NCBI RefSeq assembly: GCF_030269765.1
Contig: NZ_BSTX01000002.1
Span: 124,001 to 188,000 of the forward strand
Length of the DNA stretch: 64,000 nucleotides
Direction: 5' to 3'
Origin: Actinorhabdospora filicis
GTDB taxonomy: Bacteria > Actinomycetota > Actinomycetes > Mycobacteriales > Micromonosporaceae
Below are positions 17,141 through 25,979 of this stretch, in pieces. Position numbers and translations under genes: made by a program. Under the pieces are notes generated by a model. It did no database searches, was not told the origin of the DNA, and saw only the letters and a list, made by a program, of their open reading frames with translations. Each line of letters starts with the position of its first letter. Position 1 is the stretch's first letter.

Positions 17141-18531
17141 CACGCGTCCCTCCGGCTCTGCCGCCACAGGGCCAGCCCGAACACGATGGCGGCGTATCCG
17201 GCGAGGACGGCGAGTCCGGCCCAGGGGGCGATGGCGGTGTCGTAGCGGTGGACGGCCTGCTGGATGGCGAATCCGGCGGTGGGGGTGAGGCGTTCCAGCC
17301 ATGTGGCGGCCGACAGGGGGAGCCCGCCGGTGACGATCATGGGGACGGTGAGGGTGACCAGGGCGATGGCGATGGCCGTGGCGGCGCGTTTGAGGAGGAC
17401 GCCGAGCCCGAGGGCGTAGACGGCGACGAGCGCGGTGAGCAGCCCGGAGCCGATGATGGCGCGGGGGACGGGCCACTCGGTGATGTCGGGGACGCCGCGG
17501 GCGCGCAGTCCGCTGCCGCCGTAGGAGGCGAGTGCGGCCAGGAGCCCGATGGCGAAGGCGACGCCGCCGAGGACGGCGGCCTTGGCCAGGAGGGTGCGGG
17601 CGCGGCGGGGGGTGACGGCGAAGCTGGTGCGGATCATGCCGCGCCGGTACTCGGCGGTGACGGCGACGACGGCGATGGCGGCGATGGTGACGGCGGCGAT
17701 GAGGACTCCGCCGAGGGCCTCCTTGACGGGGTCGGAGGCGAAGGGGTCGAGGCCGAGGTTGCCCAGGCCGGTCATGGAGTAGGCGCCGGGTCCGGTCTGG
17801 GTGAAGGAGGGTCCGTTGGGGTCGGCGGCGGGTCCCTCCATGGGCTCGCGTTCGGTCCAGGAGCCGGGGTCGGTGCCGCCGATGCTGAGGTGCTCGAATT
17901 GCGCGCTGCCGCGGCCGACTTCGCCGGTGATGCTCTCGGAGCCGAACTGGCGGGTGACGACGGTGGTGTCGGGCGCGGCGACGAAGGGCCCGCCGAGGGC
18001 GGTCGTGGGCTTGTAGGAGGTGGTGCCGACCCGCTGCCAGGCGGTCCCGTCGGCCGATGAGTAGGCGGTGACGGTGCCGCCGGACAGGCTCAGCTTCAGC
18101 CACACCGGCGCCTTGGCGGCGGTGCCGGGCAGGTCTCCGTCCACACTCGACAGGAGGTGGACGCCCGAGGCGGCGTCGGTGAGGACGGCGGCGAAGGCCG
18201 CGCCGGGCTTGTCCGACTCGCGGATCATCAGCCCGGCCTTGACGCCATTGCCGGAGGAGGAGGTGACCTGGGTGATCAGTTCGGCGTTGCCGCCCAGGGT
18301 GGTGTAGGCGTAGTGGCCGCCGTCCTGGAAGGGGTTGAGGGACGGCGTGGCGCCCTGCTCGTCGCCGCTGCCCAGCGCCGACAGCAGCGACACGAGCCCG
18401 GTGAGCAGGACGGCGGCGGCCAGCGCGGCCGTCCAGCGCGGCACGGAGAACAGCTTGGTCCACTCCGCGCGCAGCAGCCCGGTCGCGCGGGCCTTGCCGG
18501 TGGTCGCGCTGCGGTAGGGGGTGATGGTCAT
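17140..18531 (-). CDS. ABC transporter permease with large extracellular lectin-like insert
   Basis: 463-residue ABC-2 permease. LLRAEWTKLFSVPRW near residue 20 leads into the first membrane helix. Residues about 60-245 are then a soluble beta-rich domain with AGLMIRESDKPGAAFAAVLT and VWLKLSLSGGTVTAYSSADG, resembling the DUF1349/concanavalin-like fold found in secreted sugar-binding proteins. Five further helices follow from about 270, including the AEYRRGMIRTSFAVTPRR coupling segment. The start overlaps the ATPase stop (ATGA). ABC-2 permeases rarely carry such an ectodomain; it should lie outside the membrane between helices 1 and 2. Confidence 0.85.
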   Translation of the reverse strand: MTITPYRSATTGKARATGLLRAEWTKLFSVPRWTAALAAAVLLTGLVSLLSALGSGDEQGATPSLNPFQDGGHYAYTTLGGNAELITQVTSSSGNGVKAGLMIRESDKPGAAFAAVLTDAASGVHLLSSVDGDLPGTAAKAPVWLKLSLSGGTVTAYSSADGTAWQRVGTTSYKPTTALGGPFVAAPDTTVVTRQFGSESITGEVGRGSAQFEHLSIGGTDPGSWTEREPMEGPAADPNGPSFTQTGPGAYSMTGLGNLGLDPFASDPVKEALGGVLIAAVTIAAIAVVAVTAEYRRGMIRTSFAVTPRRARTLLAKAAVLGGVAFAIGLLAALASYGGSGLRARGVPDITEWPVPRAIIGSGLLTALVAVYALGLGVLLKRAATAIAIALVTLTVPMIVTGGLPLSAATWLERLTPTAGFAIQQAVHRYDTAIAPWAGLAVLAGYAAIVFGLALWRQSRRDA

Positions 18532-19454
18532 GACGCCTCCCCGGCGAGGGCGTGGTACTCCACGGCGTCGCGGGTGAGGTCCATGTAGGCCTCCTCCAGC
18601 GACGCCCGGTGCTCGGCGACGCCGGTGAAGGTCACGCCCTCGGCGGTGAGCAGCGCGATGACCCCGGCGGCGTCGATGCCGGTGATGACGAGGGTCTCCT
18701 CGCCGGTGACGGCCACGGTCGCGCCGGAGCCGGTGAGGGCGGCCATGGCCTCCTTGCGTTGCGGGGTGCGCAGTTCCACGCGCCCGCCGCTGGCCTCGGC
18801 GAGCAGTTCGCGGACGCCGGTGTCGGCGACCAGCCGGCCGCGCCCGATGACCAGGAGGTGGTCGGCGGTGTCCTCCAGCTCGCTCATGAGGTGGCTGGAG
18901 ACCAGGACCGCGCGTCCCTCGGCGGCCAGGGAGCGCAGGAACACCCGGATCCAGCGCACGCCCTCGGGGTCGAGGCCGTTGACCGGTTCGTCGAGCATGA
19001 GCACCGGCGGGTCGCCCAGGAGCGCGGCGGCGATGCCGAGGCGCTGGAGCATGCCGAGGGAGTAGCCGCCGGCGGGGCGCCCGGCGACCTCGGTGAGGCC
19101 GACGAGGTCCAGGACGGTGTCGACGCGGGCGGCGGGGATGCCGTTGGCGTGGGCCATCCACAGCAGGTGCGCGCGGGCCTTGCGGGCGGGGTGGACGGCC
19201 GAGGCGTCCAGCATCGCGCCGATCTCCCGCAGCGGTGTGCGCAGGTCGCGGTAGCGGTGGCCGCCGATGAGGGCCTCGCCTCCGTCGGCGCGGTCGAGGC
19301 CGAGGATCATGCGCATGGTGGTGGACTTGCCGGCCCCGTTGGGGCCGACGAATCCGGTGACGCGGCCGGGCGGGACGGTGAAGGACAGGCCGTCCACGGC
19401 GACTTTCGGGCCGTAGCGCTTGCGCAGTCCGCGGGCTTCGATGGTGGCTTCCAT
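18528..19454 (-). CDS. ABC transporter ATP-binding protein
   Basis: 308-residue ATPase of the DrrA/CcmA family. Walker A GPNGAGKS is at 37-44, the signature is GYSLGMLQRLG (130-140, a variant of LSGGMxQR), Walker B VLMLDEP is at 151-157 with the D-loop NGLDPEG, and the switch His is in VSSHLMSELE. The last 80 residues are the extra domain common in drug exporters. First gene of a three-gene coupled operon with two permeases. No ribosome site precedes the ATG, and TAGCGT lies eight bases before it, so the mRNA may be leaderless. Confidence 0.92.
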   Translation of the reverse strand: MEATIEARGLRKRYGPKVAVDGLSFTVPPGRVTGFVGPNGAGKSTTMRMILGLDRADGGEALIGGHRYRDLRTPLREIGAMLDASAVHPARKARAHLLWMAHANGIPAARVDTVLDLVGLTEVAGRPAGGYSLGMLQRLGIAAALLGDPPVLMLDEPVNGLDPEGVRWIRVFLRSLAAEGRAVLVSSHLMSELEDTADHLLVIGRGRLVADTGVRELLAEASGGRVELRTPQRKEAMAALTGSGATVAVTGEETLVITGIDAAGVIALLTAEGVTFTGVAEHRASLEEAYMDLTRDAVEYHALAGEAS

Positions 19455-19594
19455 GTGCGACAACGCTATGGGCGGCCGGGGGATCCGTCGTCCCGCCGCG
19501 GAGCCGTCTTCGGGCGGGCCCCAGGGGTGAGGCGCGGGGGTGGGGTCCCTCGCGTGGGGGACGGCGGTGGGAGGACGACACCGGCGCGGCCGAC

Positions 19595-20584
19595 GTGAAG
19601 AATGATCGTGTGCAGAAGGCGTTGAGGCGTGCGGGACGGCCGGTGGCGGCGGTGGTCCTGGCCGTGCTCGCCGTCGTGGAGGTCCTGCCGTTGCGGGGAT
19701 CGCTGCTGGCGCTGGGGCTGCTGGTCGCGGTGTGCGCGACGGTGCCGCTGGCGGTGTCGCGGCGGCCGGTGATCGCCGCGATCGTGGCCACCGCCGGGAC
19801 CGGGCTGAGCGTGTGGCTGCTGGAGCGGCCGGTGCTCGGGGGAGTGGTGGCGTCGCTGGTGGCCTGGGCGCTCGTCGCGTTCGGACGGTGGCGGTCGGCG
19901 CGGAAGGCGACCGTGGCGCGTGAGGCGGCCCGCCGGGAGATGGAGCGCTCGCTGGTGCAGTACACCGCCCTGGGCGAGCGTGCCCGCATCGCGCGGGAGC
20001 TGCACGACGTGGTCGCCCATCACATTTCGATGATCTCGGTGCAGGCCGAGACGGCGCGGCTGACCACGCCGGGGATGCCGGATGAGGGGGCGCGGCGGCT
20101 TCTGGCGATCGGGGAGACGGCGCGGACGGCGCTGACGGAGATGCGGCGGCTGCTGGGGGTGCTGCGGGAGGAGGGTGAGGTGGTGCCCGATCGCGCGCCG
20201 CAGCCGGGTCTCGATCAGCTCCTCGATCTCGTCGACGACGACCGGGCGGCGGGTGGCGGGCGGACGCGGCTGATCGTGTCGGGGCCGCCGACGGTGTTGA
20301 GCGCGGGTGCCGAGCTGGCCGCCTACCGGGTGGTGCAGGAGTCGCTGACCAATGCCCGCAAGTACGCGCCGGGCGCGGCGGTCGACGTCGAGATCGTGCG
20401 CACCGGTGAGGGGCTGCGCCTGCGCGTCCGCGACAACGGGCCCGGTCCCGGTGGTGGCGCGCCGGGTCTGGGGTTGCTGGGGATGCGCGAGCGCGTCGCG
20501 GCCGTCGGCGGGAGCCTGCGCACCGGGCCGTCCCCGATGGGTGGTTTCGTGGTGGAGGCGTCGATCCCGGGGGAGCGGGCGTGA
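19595..20584 (+). CDS. Sensor histidine kinase (NarL/DesK-type, HisKA_3)
   Basis: 329-residue kinase with four hydrophobic segments in residues 15-95 and no extracellular domain of note, so it probably senses the membrane. The phospho-accepting His is His137 in ARELHDVVAHHISMI. The HATPase_c domain has VQESLTNARKYAP near 249, then VRDNGPGPG and GLGLLGMRERV. GTG at 19595; GTG at 19610 is an alternative. The stop overlaps the response regulator start. It is divergent from the ABC exporter, a common pairing in which the system controls the transporter. Confidence 0.92.
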   Translation: MKNDRVQKALRRAGRPVAAVVLAVLAVVEVLPLRGSLLALGLLVAVCATVPLAVSRRPVIAAIVATAGTGLSVWLLERPVLGGVVASLVAWALVAFGRWRSARKATVAREAARREMERSLVQYTALGERARIARELHDVVAHHISMISVQAETARLTTPGMPDEGARRLLAIGETARTALTEMRRLLGVLREEGEVVPDRAPQPGLDQLLDLVDDDRAAGGGRTRLIVSGPPTVLSAGAELAAYRVVQESLTNARKYAPGAAVDVEIVRTGEGLRLRVRDNGPGPGGGAPGLGLLGMRERVAAVGGSLRTGPSPMGGFVVEASIPGERA

Positions 20585-21234
20585 CGGTGCGGGTGGTGGT
20601 CGCCGATGACCAGGAGATCGTCCGGGCCGGTTTCGCCGCGCTGATCGATACGCAGCCCGATTTGAGCGTGGTGGCCACCGCCGCCGACGGGCGTGAGGCG
20701 GTCCGGTCGTGCCGTGAGCAGCGGCCCGACGTGGTGCTGATGGACGTGCGGATGCCGGTGATGGACGGGATCGAGGCCACCCGGGCGATCACCGCGGCCG
20801 GGCTGGCGGCGAAGGTGCTGATCCTGACCACTTTCGATCTGGACGAGCACGTCTATGACGCGCTGGTGGCCGGGGCGAGTGGTTTCCTGCTCAAGGACGT
20901 CACCGCCGAGCGGCTCTTCGACGCCGTGCGGGTGGTGGCCGCCGGGGACGCGCTGCTGGCGCCCAGCGTGACCCGGCGGCTGATCGGGGAGTTCGCGCGG
21001 CAGCGTCCGCGCCCGTCCTCGCCGCGCCTGGACGGGCTCACCCCGCGTGAGCGGGAGGTGCTGACGCTGATCGCCGGTGGCCTGTCGAACCCCGAGATCG
21101 CCGCGAGTCTCGTCGTGGGTGAGGAGACGGTGAAGACGCATGTGAGCCGGGTGCTGCAGAAGCTGGGCCTGCGCGACCGGGCGCAGGCGGTGGCGGCGGC
21201 CTATGAGGCGGGGCTGGTGGTCCCGCGCGGGTAG
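20581..21234 (+). CDS. NarL/LuxR-family response regulator
   Basis: 217-residue two-domain regulator. The receiver has the acidic pair D9-D10, phospho-acceptor Asp55 in VVLMDVRMP, and the conserved Lys in GFLLKD near 105. The C-terminal LuxR HTH starts LTPREREVLTLIAGGLSN near 153 and ends with VKTHVSRVLQKLGLRDR. GTG start overlaps the kinase stop by four bases. Likely target: the divergent ABC exporter operon. Confidence 0.94.
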   Translation: MTVRVVVADDQEIVRAGFAALIDTQPDLSVVATAADGREAVRSCREQRPDVVLMDVRMPVMDGIEATRAITAAGLAAKVLILTTFDLDEHVYDALVAGASGFLLKDVTAERLFDAVRVVAAGDALLAPSVTRRLIGEFARQRPRPSSPRLDGLTPREREVLTLIAGGLSNPEIAASLVVGEETVKTHVSRVLQKLGLRDRAQAVAAAYEAGLVVPRG

Positions 21235-21235
21235 G

Positions 21236-22198
21236 TCAGGGGATGAGCACGAGCTTGCCGGGGGCGTGCCCGGCGATTCCGGCCTCGTGGGCCTTGGCGG
21301 CATCGGCCAGGGGGAAGGTGGCGGCGACGATGACGCGCAGGTCACCTGATGCGGCGCGGGCGATGAGCCCGGCGCGGGCGGCGTCGCGCAGCTCGGCTCC
21401 GGCGTCCTCGCCGGGGCCGTAGCCGAGGAGCTTGATGCCGGTTCCGGCGCGGCGCGGTCCGCCGGTGACCGAGGCGATCCGGGCGCGGTCGGCGACCAGT
21501 TCGAGTGAGACGTCGAGGGCCTCGCCGGTTCCGGCGAGGTCGACGGCGGCGGTGACGCCCTGTGGCGCGGCGTCGCGCACCCGCTCGGCGAGCCCGGGTC
21601 CGTAGGCGACGGGGACGGCGCCGAGCTCGCGCAGTAGTGCGTGGTTGCGCGTGGAGGCGGTGGCGATGACGGTGGCCTCGGCTGCGACGGCGAGCTGGAC
21701 GGCGATGAGGCCGACGCCGCCGGATCCACCGTGGACGAGGAGGGTGTCGCCCTTGCCCACTCCGGCGGCGTGGAGTGCGTGGACGGCGGTGGCGCTGGCG
21801 AGGACGAGCGATCCGGCCTCGGCCCAGCCGAGTCCGGCGGGCTTGGCCAGGATCGAGGTGGCCGGGGCGGTGACGTGCTCGGCGTAGGCGCCGGTCACGG
21901 GGTAGACGATGACCTCGTCGCCTGCGCGCACGCCGGTGACCCCGGCGCCGGTCTCGGTGACGATCCCGGCGCATTCCAGGCCGAGGGAGGGCATCGCGGC
22001 GGCGAGTCCGGCGGCGTCGGTGTGGTCGTCGCCGACGTCGTGGAAGGCCCCGCTGTAGAGCTTCCAGTCGATGGGGTTGACCCCGGCGGCGCGGACCTCG
22101 ACGACGACGCCGCCGGGGGCGGCGCGGGGGATCGGCACCTCGGTCACGGCGAGCACGCCGGGGCTGCCGTAGGCGGTGGGGCGCACGATTCGGGACAT
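21236..22198 (-). CDS. Zinc-independent MDR oxidoreductase (quinone oxidoreductase type)
   Basis: 320-residue medium-chain dehydrogenase/reductase using NAD(P)H. The GroES-like domain opens [20 protein letters not shown] with [16 protein letters not shown]; the Rossmann motif is [15 protein letters not shown]. The structural-zinc cysteines are absent, as in quinone reductases. AGGAG precedes the ATG at 2198 of the third ten-kilobase block (22198). It is divergent from the LysR gene and probably controlled by it. Confidence 0.88.
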   Translation of the reverse strand: MSRIVRPTAYGSPGVLAVTEVPIPRAAPGGVVVEVRAAGVNPIDWKLYSGAFHDVGDDHTDAAGLAAAMPSLGLECAGIVTETGAGVTGVRAGDEVIVYPVTGAYAEHVTAPATSILAKPAGLGWAEAGSLVLASATAVHALHAAGVGKGDTLLVHGGSGGVGLIAVQLAVAAEATVIATASTRNHALLRELGAVPVAYGPGLAERVRDAAPQGVTAAVDLAGTGEALDVSLELVADRARIASVTGGPRRAGTGIKLLGYGPGEDAGAELRDAARAGLIARAASGDLRVIVAATFPLADAAKAHEAGIAGHAPGKLVLIP

Positions 22199-22280
22199 GG
22201 AGGAACTCCTGTAATGACGCTGATTGGCGTGCCTCTCGGTGGGCACGGATCCCAGTATCGAGCCACCCGGGCATAATCTC

Positions 22281-22290
22281 CAGTGCACTG
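22281..22290. promoter_or_regulatory. Palindrome in the MDR/LysR intergenic region
   Basis: CAGTGCACTG is a perfect 10-bp palindrome between the divergent oxidoreductase and LysR genes, flanked by CATAAT at 22272-22277. It is a candidate LysR-binding core, though it lacks an obvious T-N11-A frame. Confidence 0.3.
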
Positions 22291-22333
22291 TTGGCAGGGA
22301 GTCATTGCGTCAGACGCACGAATAGGGGCCGGG

Positions 22334-23245
22334 GTGGCCGAGGAGCTCGATCTCAACCTGCTGCGGGTCTTCGACGCGCTGATGGACACCGGGAGCGTCG
22401 CCCGGGCCGCGGTGCGCCTGCACCTGTCGGCACCGGCGACCAGCCGCGCGCTCAGCCGCCTGCGCCGGGCGATGCGCGACCCTATCCTGGTGCGCGCCGG
22501 TCGCGGCCTGGTGCCCACGCCCTTCGCGCTGCGCACGGCCGGGACGGTCAAGGCGCTGCTGGACACCGCCGACCGGCTGCGCACCGATCCCGCCGGCAGC
22601 GACCCGGCGTCCTGGCGGCGCGCGTTCTCCATCCGCCTCAACGACGCCCTCGTGCCGGTCATCGCCCCGCGCCTCACGCGCCTGATCGCCGCGGAGGCGC
22701 CCGGCGTCCTGCTGCGCTTCACCGGCCAGGAGTCGGAGTCGCCGGAGCCGCTGCGCGACGGCTCCCTCGACCTCGACATCGCCGTCGGCGGCCCGCCGCC
22801 GCCCGACGTGCACGCCTCGACGCTGTTCACCGACCGCTTCGTCGCCGTCGTCGCCGCCGATTCGGCGCTGGGCCGCGCGCCCGCGCTCACCGTGGACGAC
22901 CTGTGCCGTCATCCGCACGTCTCGGCCTCGCGGCGCGGCCTGGCGCGGGGACCGCTCGACGACGCCCTGGAGCGCGCCGGGCGCTCCCGCCACGTCGCCG
23001 CGGTCGTCCCGTCCTACGCGGTGGGCGCGCTGATGGCGCTGGAGCGCGAGGTGATCTGCCTCGTGCCGCACGTGATGGCCGCGCACCTCATCGAGCGCGG
23101 CGTCCCCCTGCGCCGCCACGAGGTGCCCTTCGGCCTGCCCACCGCCGACGTCGAGCTGCGCTGGCACCGCCGCGTCGACGACGACCCCGCATCACGCTGG
23201 CTGCGGACGCGCCTGCGGGAGGCCATCGCGCCGCTCACCGGCTGA
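22334..23245 (+). CDS. LysR-family transcriptional regulator
   Basis: 303-residue regulator. The N-terminal winged HTH reads [20 protein letters not shown] then [20 protein letters not shown]; the rest is a periplasmic-binding-like effector domain of the NodD/SyrM-like subgroup ([27 protein letters not shown]). GTG at 22334 follows GGGGCCGGG; an ATG at 22283 would add 17 residues. Divergent from the MDR oxidoreductase, which it likely regulates. Confidence 0.88.
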   Translation: MAEELDLNLLRVFDALMDTGSVARAAVRLHLSAPATSRALSRLRRAMRDPILVRAGRGLVPTPFALRTAGTVKALLDTADRLRTDPAGSDPASWRRAFSIRLNDALVPVIAPRLTRLIAAEAPGVLLRFTGQESESPEPLRDGSLDLDIAVGGPPPPDVHASTLFTDRFVAVVAADSALGRAPALTVDDLCRHPHVSASRRGLARGPLDDALERAGRSRHVAAVVPSYAVGALMALEREVICLVPHVMAAHLIERGVPLRRHEVPFGLPTADVELRWHRRVDDDPASRWLRTRLREAIAPLTG

Positions 23246-23343
23246 GCACCGGTCCCGCGAAACCACCGTGCGCCCGAAAAGCCCGTAATAGGCTTCACGT
23301 GTTCGGGCCCCGAGCCCCCGGACGCGACGAGAGGGGCCGGTAC

Positions 23344-24588
23344 ATGACCGCCGCCGGGCACGGCGTCCACTCCGAGGTGGGCCGCCTGCGCAAGGTCCTG
23401 GTCTGCGCGCCCGGGCTCGCGCACCGCCGCCTGACGCCCACCAACGCCGGGGACCTGCTCTTCGACGACGTCATGTGGGTCGATCACGCCCAGCGCGACC
23501 ACGCCGACTTCGTGGCCGAGCTGCGCGCACGCGGCGTCGAGGTCGTCGAGCTGCACGACTTGCTCGCCGAGACCATGGACGTCCCCGGTGCCCGCGACTG
23601 GCTGCTGGACCGCAAGATCACCCCCGGTGAGGTCGGCGCCGGGCTCGTCGACTCCACCCGCGAGTTCCTGCAGGGCCTCGACTCGCGCTCGCTGGCCGCG
23701 TACCTCATCGGCGGGCTGTCCACGGTGGACCTGCCCGAGGAGCACCGGCCACCGGCGATCGCGCTGGCCCGGGAGAGCCGCGGCATCCGCGAGTACCTGA
23801 TGCCGCCGCTGCCGAACACGCTCTACACCCGCGACACCACCTGCTGGCTCTACGGCGGGGTCACCCTCAATCCGCTCTACTGGCCGGCGCGGCACGGCGA
23901 GACGCTGCTGATGAAGGCGATCTACTCCTTCCACCCCGGCTACACCGGCGCGAAGGTGTGGTGGGGTGATCCCGAGCGGGACCTGCGGCAGGCGACCTTC
24001 GAGGGCGGCGACATCATGCCCGTCGGCAACGGCGTGGTCCTGATGGGCATGAGCGAGCGGACCTCGCGGCAGGCCATCACCCAGGTCGCCGCGACGCTGT
24101 TCGCCGAGGGCGCCGCCGAGCACGTGGTGGTCGCCGGGATGCCGCGGCTGCGCTCGGCGATGCACCTCGACACCGTCTTCACCTTCGCCGACCGCGACGT
24201 GGTGACCCTGTATCCGGCCATCGTGGACCGCATCCACTCCTTCTCGCTGCGGCCATCCGATGCCCCACCGGGCTTCGAGGTGGTCGACGAGAAGGACCGG
24301 CCGTTCCCCGAGGTCGTCGCCTCGGCGCTGGGGCTGCCGGGGCTGCGCGTCATCGAGACCGGCGGCGACGAGTACGCCAGCGAGCGCCAGCAGTGGGACA
24401 GCGGCAACAACGCCGTGGCGGTCGAGCCGGGCGTGGTCTTCACCTACGACCGCAACACGCTCACCAACTCGCTGCTGCGCGAGGCCGGGATCGAGGTCAT
24501 CACCATCGTCGGCGCCGAACTGGGGCGGGGCCGCGGCGGCGGGCACTGCATGACGTGCCCGCTGGTCCGCGACCCCGTGGACTTCTGA
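23344..24588 (+). CDS. arcA: Arginine deiminase
   Basis: 414-residue guanidino hydrolase that converts arginine to citrulline and ammonia. Expected motifs: [15 protein letters not shown] at the start, [35 protein letters not shown] and the catalytic Cys402 in [10 protein letters not shown] near the C-terminus. Length is normal. It stands alone: no arcB, arcC or arcD is adjacent, so here it may serve arginine catabolism or pH balance, not the fermentative ADI operon. The ribosome site is weak (GAGGGG). Confidence 0.93.
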   Translation: MTAAGHGVHSEVGRLRKVLVCAPGLAHRRLTPTNAGDLLFDDVMWVDHAQRDHADFVAELRARGVEVVELHDLLAETMDVPGARDWLLDRKITPGEVGAGLVDSTREFLQGLDSRSLAAYLIGGLSTVDLPEEHRPPAIALARESRGIREYLMPPLPNTLYTRDTTCWLYGGVTLNPLYWPARHGETLLMKAIYSFHPGYTGAKVWWGDPERDLRQATFEGGDIMPVGNGVVLMGMSERTSRQAITQVAATLFAEGAAEHVVVAGMPRLRSAMHLDTVFTFADRDVVTLYPAIVDRIHSFSLRPSDAPPGFEVVDEKDRPFPEVVASALGLPGLRVIETGGDEYASERQQWDSGNNAVAVEPGVVFTYDRNTLTNSLLREAGIEVITIVGAELGRGRGGGHCMTCPLVRDPVDF

Positions 24589-24591
24589 GGA

Positions 24592-25164
24592 CTACGACGC
24601 CGGGACCGGCTTGCCTGTCCTCAGGTCGAGGCTCACGACGAGGTCGCCGTCGGTGATGCGCAGCGTCACCCGCGCGTCCTTGGGGGCGGTCGCCACGATG
24701 AGGTAGGGGTCCTGGAGGTAGGGCGTGTAGGTCGGCTCGTGGACGTAGGGGAGCTTGTCGACGGGGGTGGCCTTGTCGCCGATCACCAGGTGCGCGACGG
24801 GCCGCTCGCCGCCGAAGAACTGCTCGACGTCGGTGCGCTCCATGACCGGCCGCAGGTACACCGCGATGACCTCGTGCCCGGCCGGGGCGCGTCCGGGCGG
24901 GCCGTCGGCGAGGCCCGCGTCGCGGTCGGTGAGCCCGGGTGCGGTCATCGACCAGATCAGCTGGACGTCGGCGTGCGGGGTGCGCAGATCGGTGTTGTCG
25001 TAGCTGGTGATCGGGGCGTCGTAGGCCATGTCGCCGGGCGACCCGGTCCGCGACACCAGAACGCCCTCGGCCAGGGTGCCCTCGCCGTAGGGGTCGGGCG
25101 GGTTGACGTCGCAGGCGGTCAGGGCGAGGGCGGCGGCCGCGAGGAGGACGGCGCGACGAAGCAT
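24592..25164 (-). CDS. Putative lipoprotein of unknown function
   Basis: 190-residue exported protein. MLRR, a hydrophobic core and the lipobox LTAC put the lipidated Cys at 18. The mature part is beta-rich and acidic with repeated short strands (HEVIAVYLRPV, HLVIGDKATPVDKLPYV, YLIVATAPKDARVTLRITDG), suggesting an Ig- or TraF-like beta sandwich. I do not recognise a family. Convergent with arginine deiminase, three bases between stops. Confidence 0.75.
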   Translation of the reverse strand: MLRRAVLLAAAALALTACDVNPPDPYGEGTLAEGVLVSRTGSPGDMAYDAPITSYDNTDLRTPHADVQLIWSMTAPGLTDRDAGLADGPPGRAPAGHEVIAVYLRPVMERTDVEQFFGGERPVAHLVIGDKATPVDKLPYVHEPTYTPYLQDPYLIVATAPKDARVTLRITDGDLVVSLDLRTGKPVPAS

Positions 25165-25238
25165 GTGGATCCCATCGTGTCGGAGGGCGAGCGTCGAGAA
25201 TAAACAGCCCGTCCCACCGCCTCCACATGTGATCGGTT

Positions 25239-25979
25239 TCAGCGCGCGATGAGCACCGCCAGGTCCCGCTCGGCGAACATCCGGTGCTCCCACTCCTCGT
25301 TCAGCACCACCAGCAGGCACTTGCGCACCGGGCGGGCGCGTGGCTCGGGCCAGCCGGGCCCCTCCACGGGCGTCGTCTCCGAGTCCAGGATCTCCGGTGT
25401 GAGAGCGTCGATGTAGGCGCGGACGGTCGCCGCGCGGTCCCGGCGCAGCGCGAGCGCCTCGTCGAGGCCGGGCCGCGCCTCCCGGTCGCGGGGTACGCCC
25501 GGGGTGTCGGGCATCTGGTCCCAGGGCAGCGACAGGGGATGCCAGGGCGCCGGATCGCCCAGGATCGCCCGCCGCACCCAGCAGTCGGTGGCGAACGCGA
25601 GGTGCCGCAGCGTCTCGATGAAGGACCACTCGCCGTCCACCGAGGCGTGCAGCAGTTCCGGTGGCAGCGCACGCGCCCTGGCCTCGGTCTCGCCCCACAG
25701 CCGTTCGAGGACGTCCCAGGCCTCGGCGAAACCGGCCGGGTCCACCGGGCGCATCTTGGCGCGCTCGGGGTACCGCCGGTCGAGTTCGGCCTCCACGAGG
25801 GGCCCGATGTCGACGCCGTTGACGCGGACGTCGCGCAGCTCACCGCGGATGTCGACGTCATCGAGCTCGACGCCCCTCATCACCACCCGGTGGAACCACG
25901 CGGCGGTGAACCTGGCGTCGGTGAGGTCGACGGTGTCGAATGTGGCGCCGCGCAGGTCGGCGTCATGGAAGTCGGTCAT
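25239..25979 (-). CDS. DinB-family protein with pentapeptide-like N-terminus
   Basis: 246-residue protein. Residues 1-60 contain pentapeptide-like units (ADLRGATFDTVDLTDARF). From about 85 a DinB four-helix bundle follows, with EWSFIETLRHLAFATDCWV supplying the metal-ligand His and the final helix NEEWEHRMFAERDL the second His pair. DinB proteins are metal-dependent thiol transferases, often mycothiol-linked in actinomycetes. The start overlaps the end of the upstream SARP regulator by 17 bases, so the genes are co-transcribed. Confidence 0.82.
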   Translation of the reverse strand: MTDFHDADLRGATFDTVDLTDARFTAAWFHRVVMRGVELDDVDIRGELRDVRVNGVDIGPLVEAELDRRYPERAKMRPVDPAGFAEAWDVLERLWGETEARARALPPELLHASVDGEWSFIETLRHLAFATDCWVRRAILGDPAPWHPLSLPWDQMPDTPGVPRDREARPGLDEALALRRDRAATVRAYIDALTPEILDSETTPVEGPGWPEPRARPVRKCLLVVLNEEWEHRMFAERDLAVLIAR

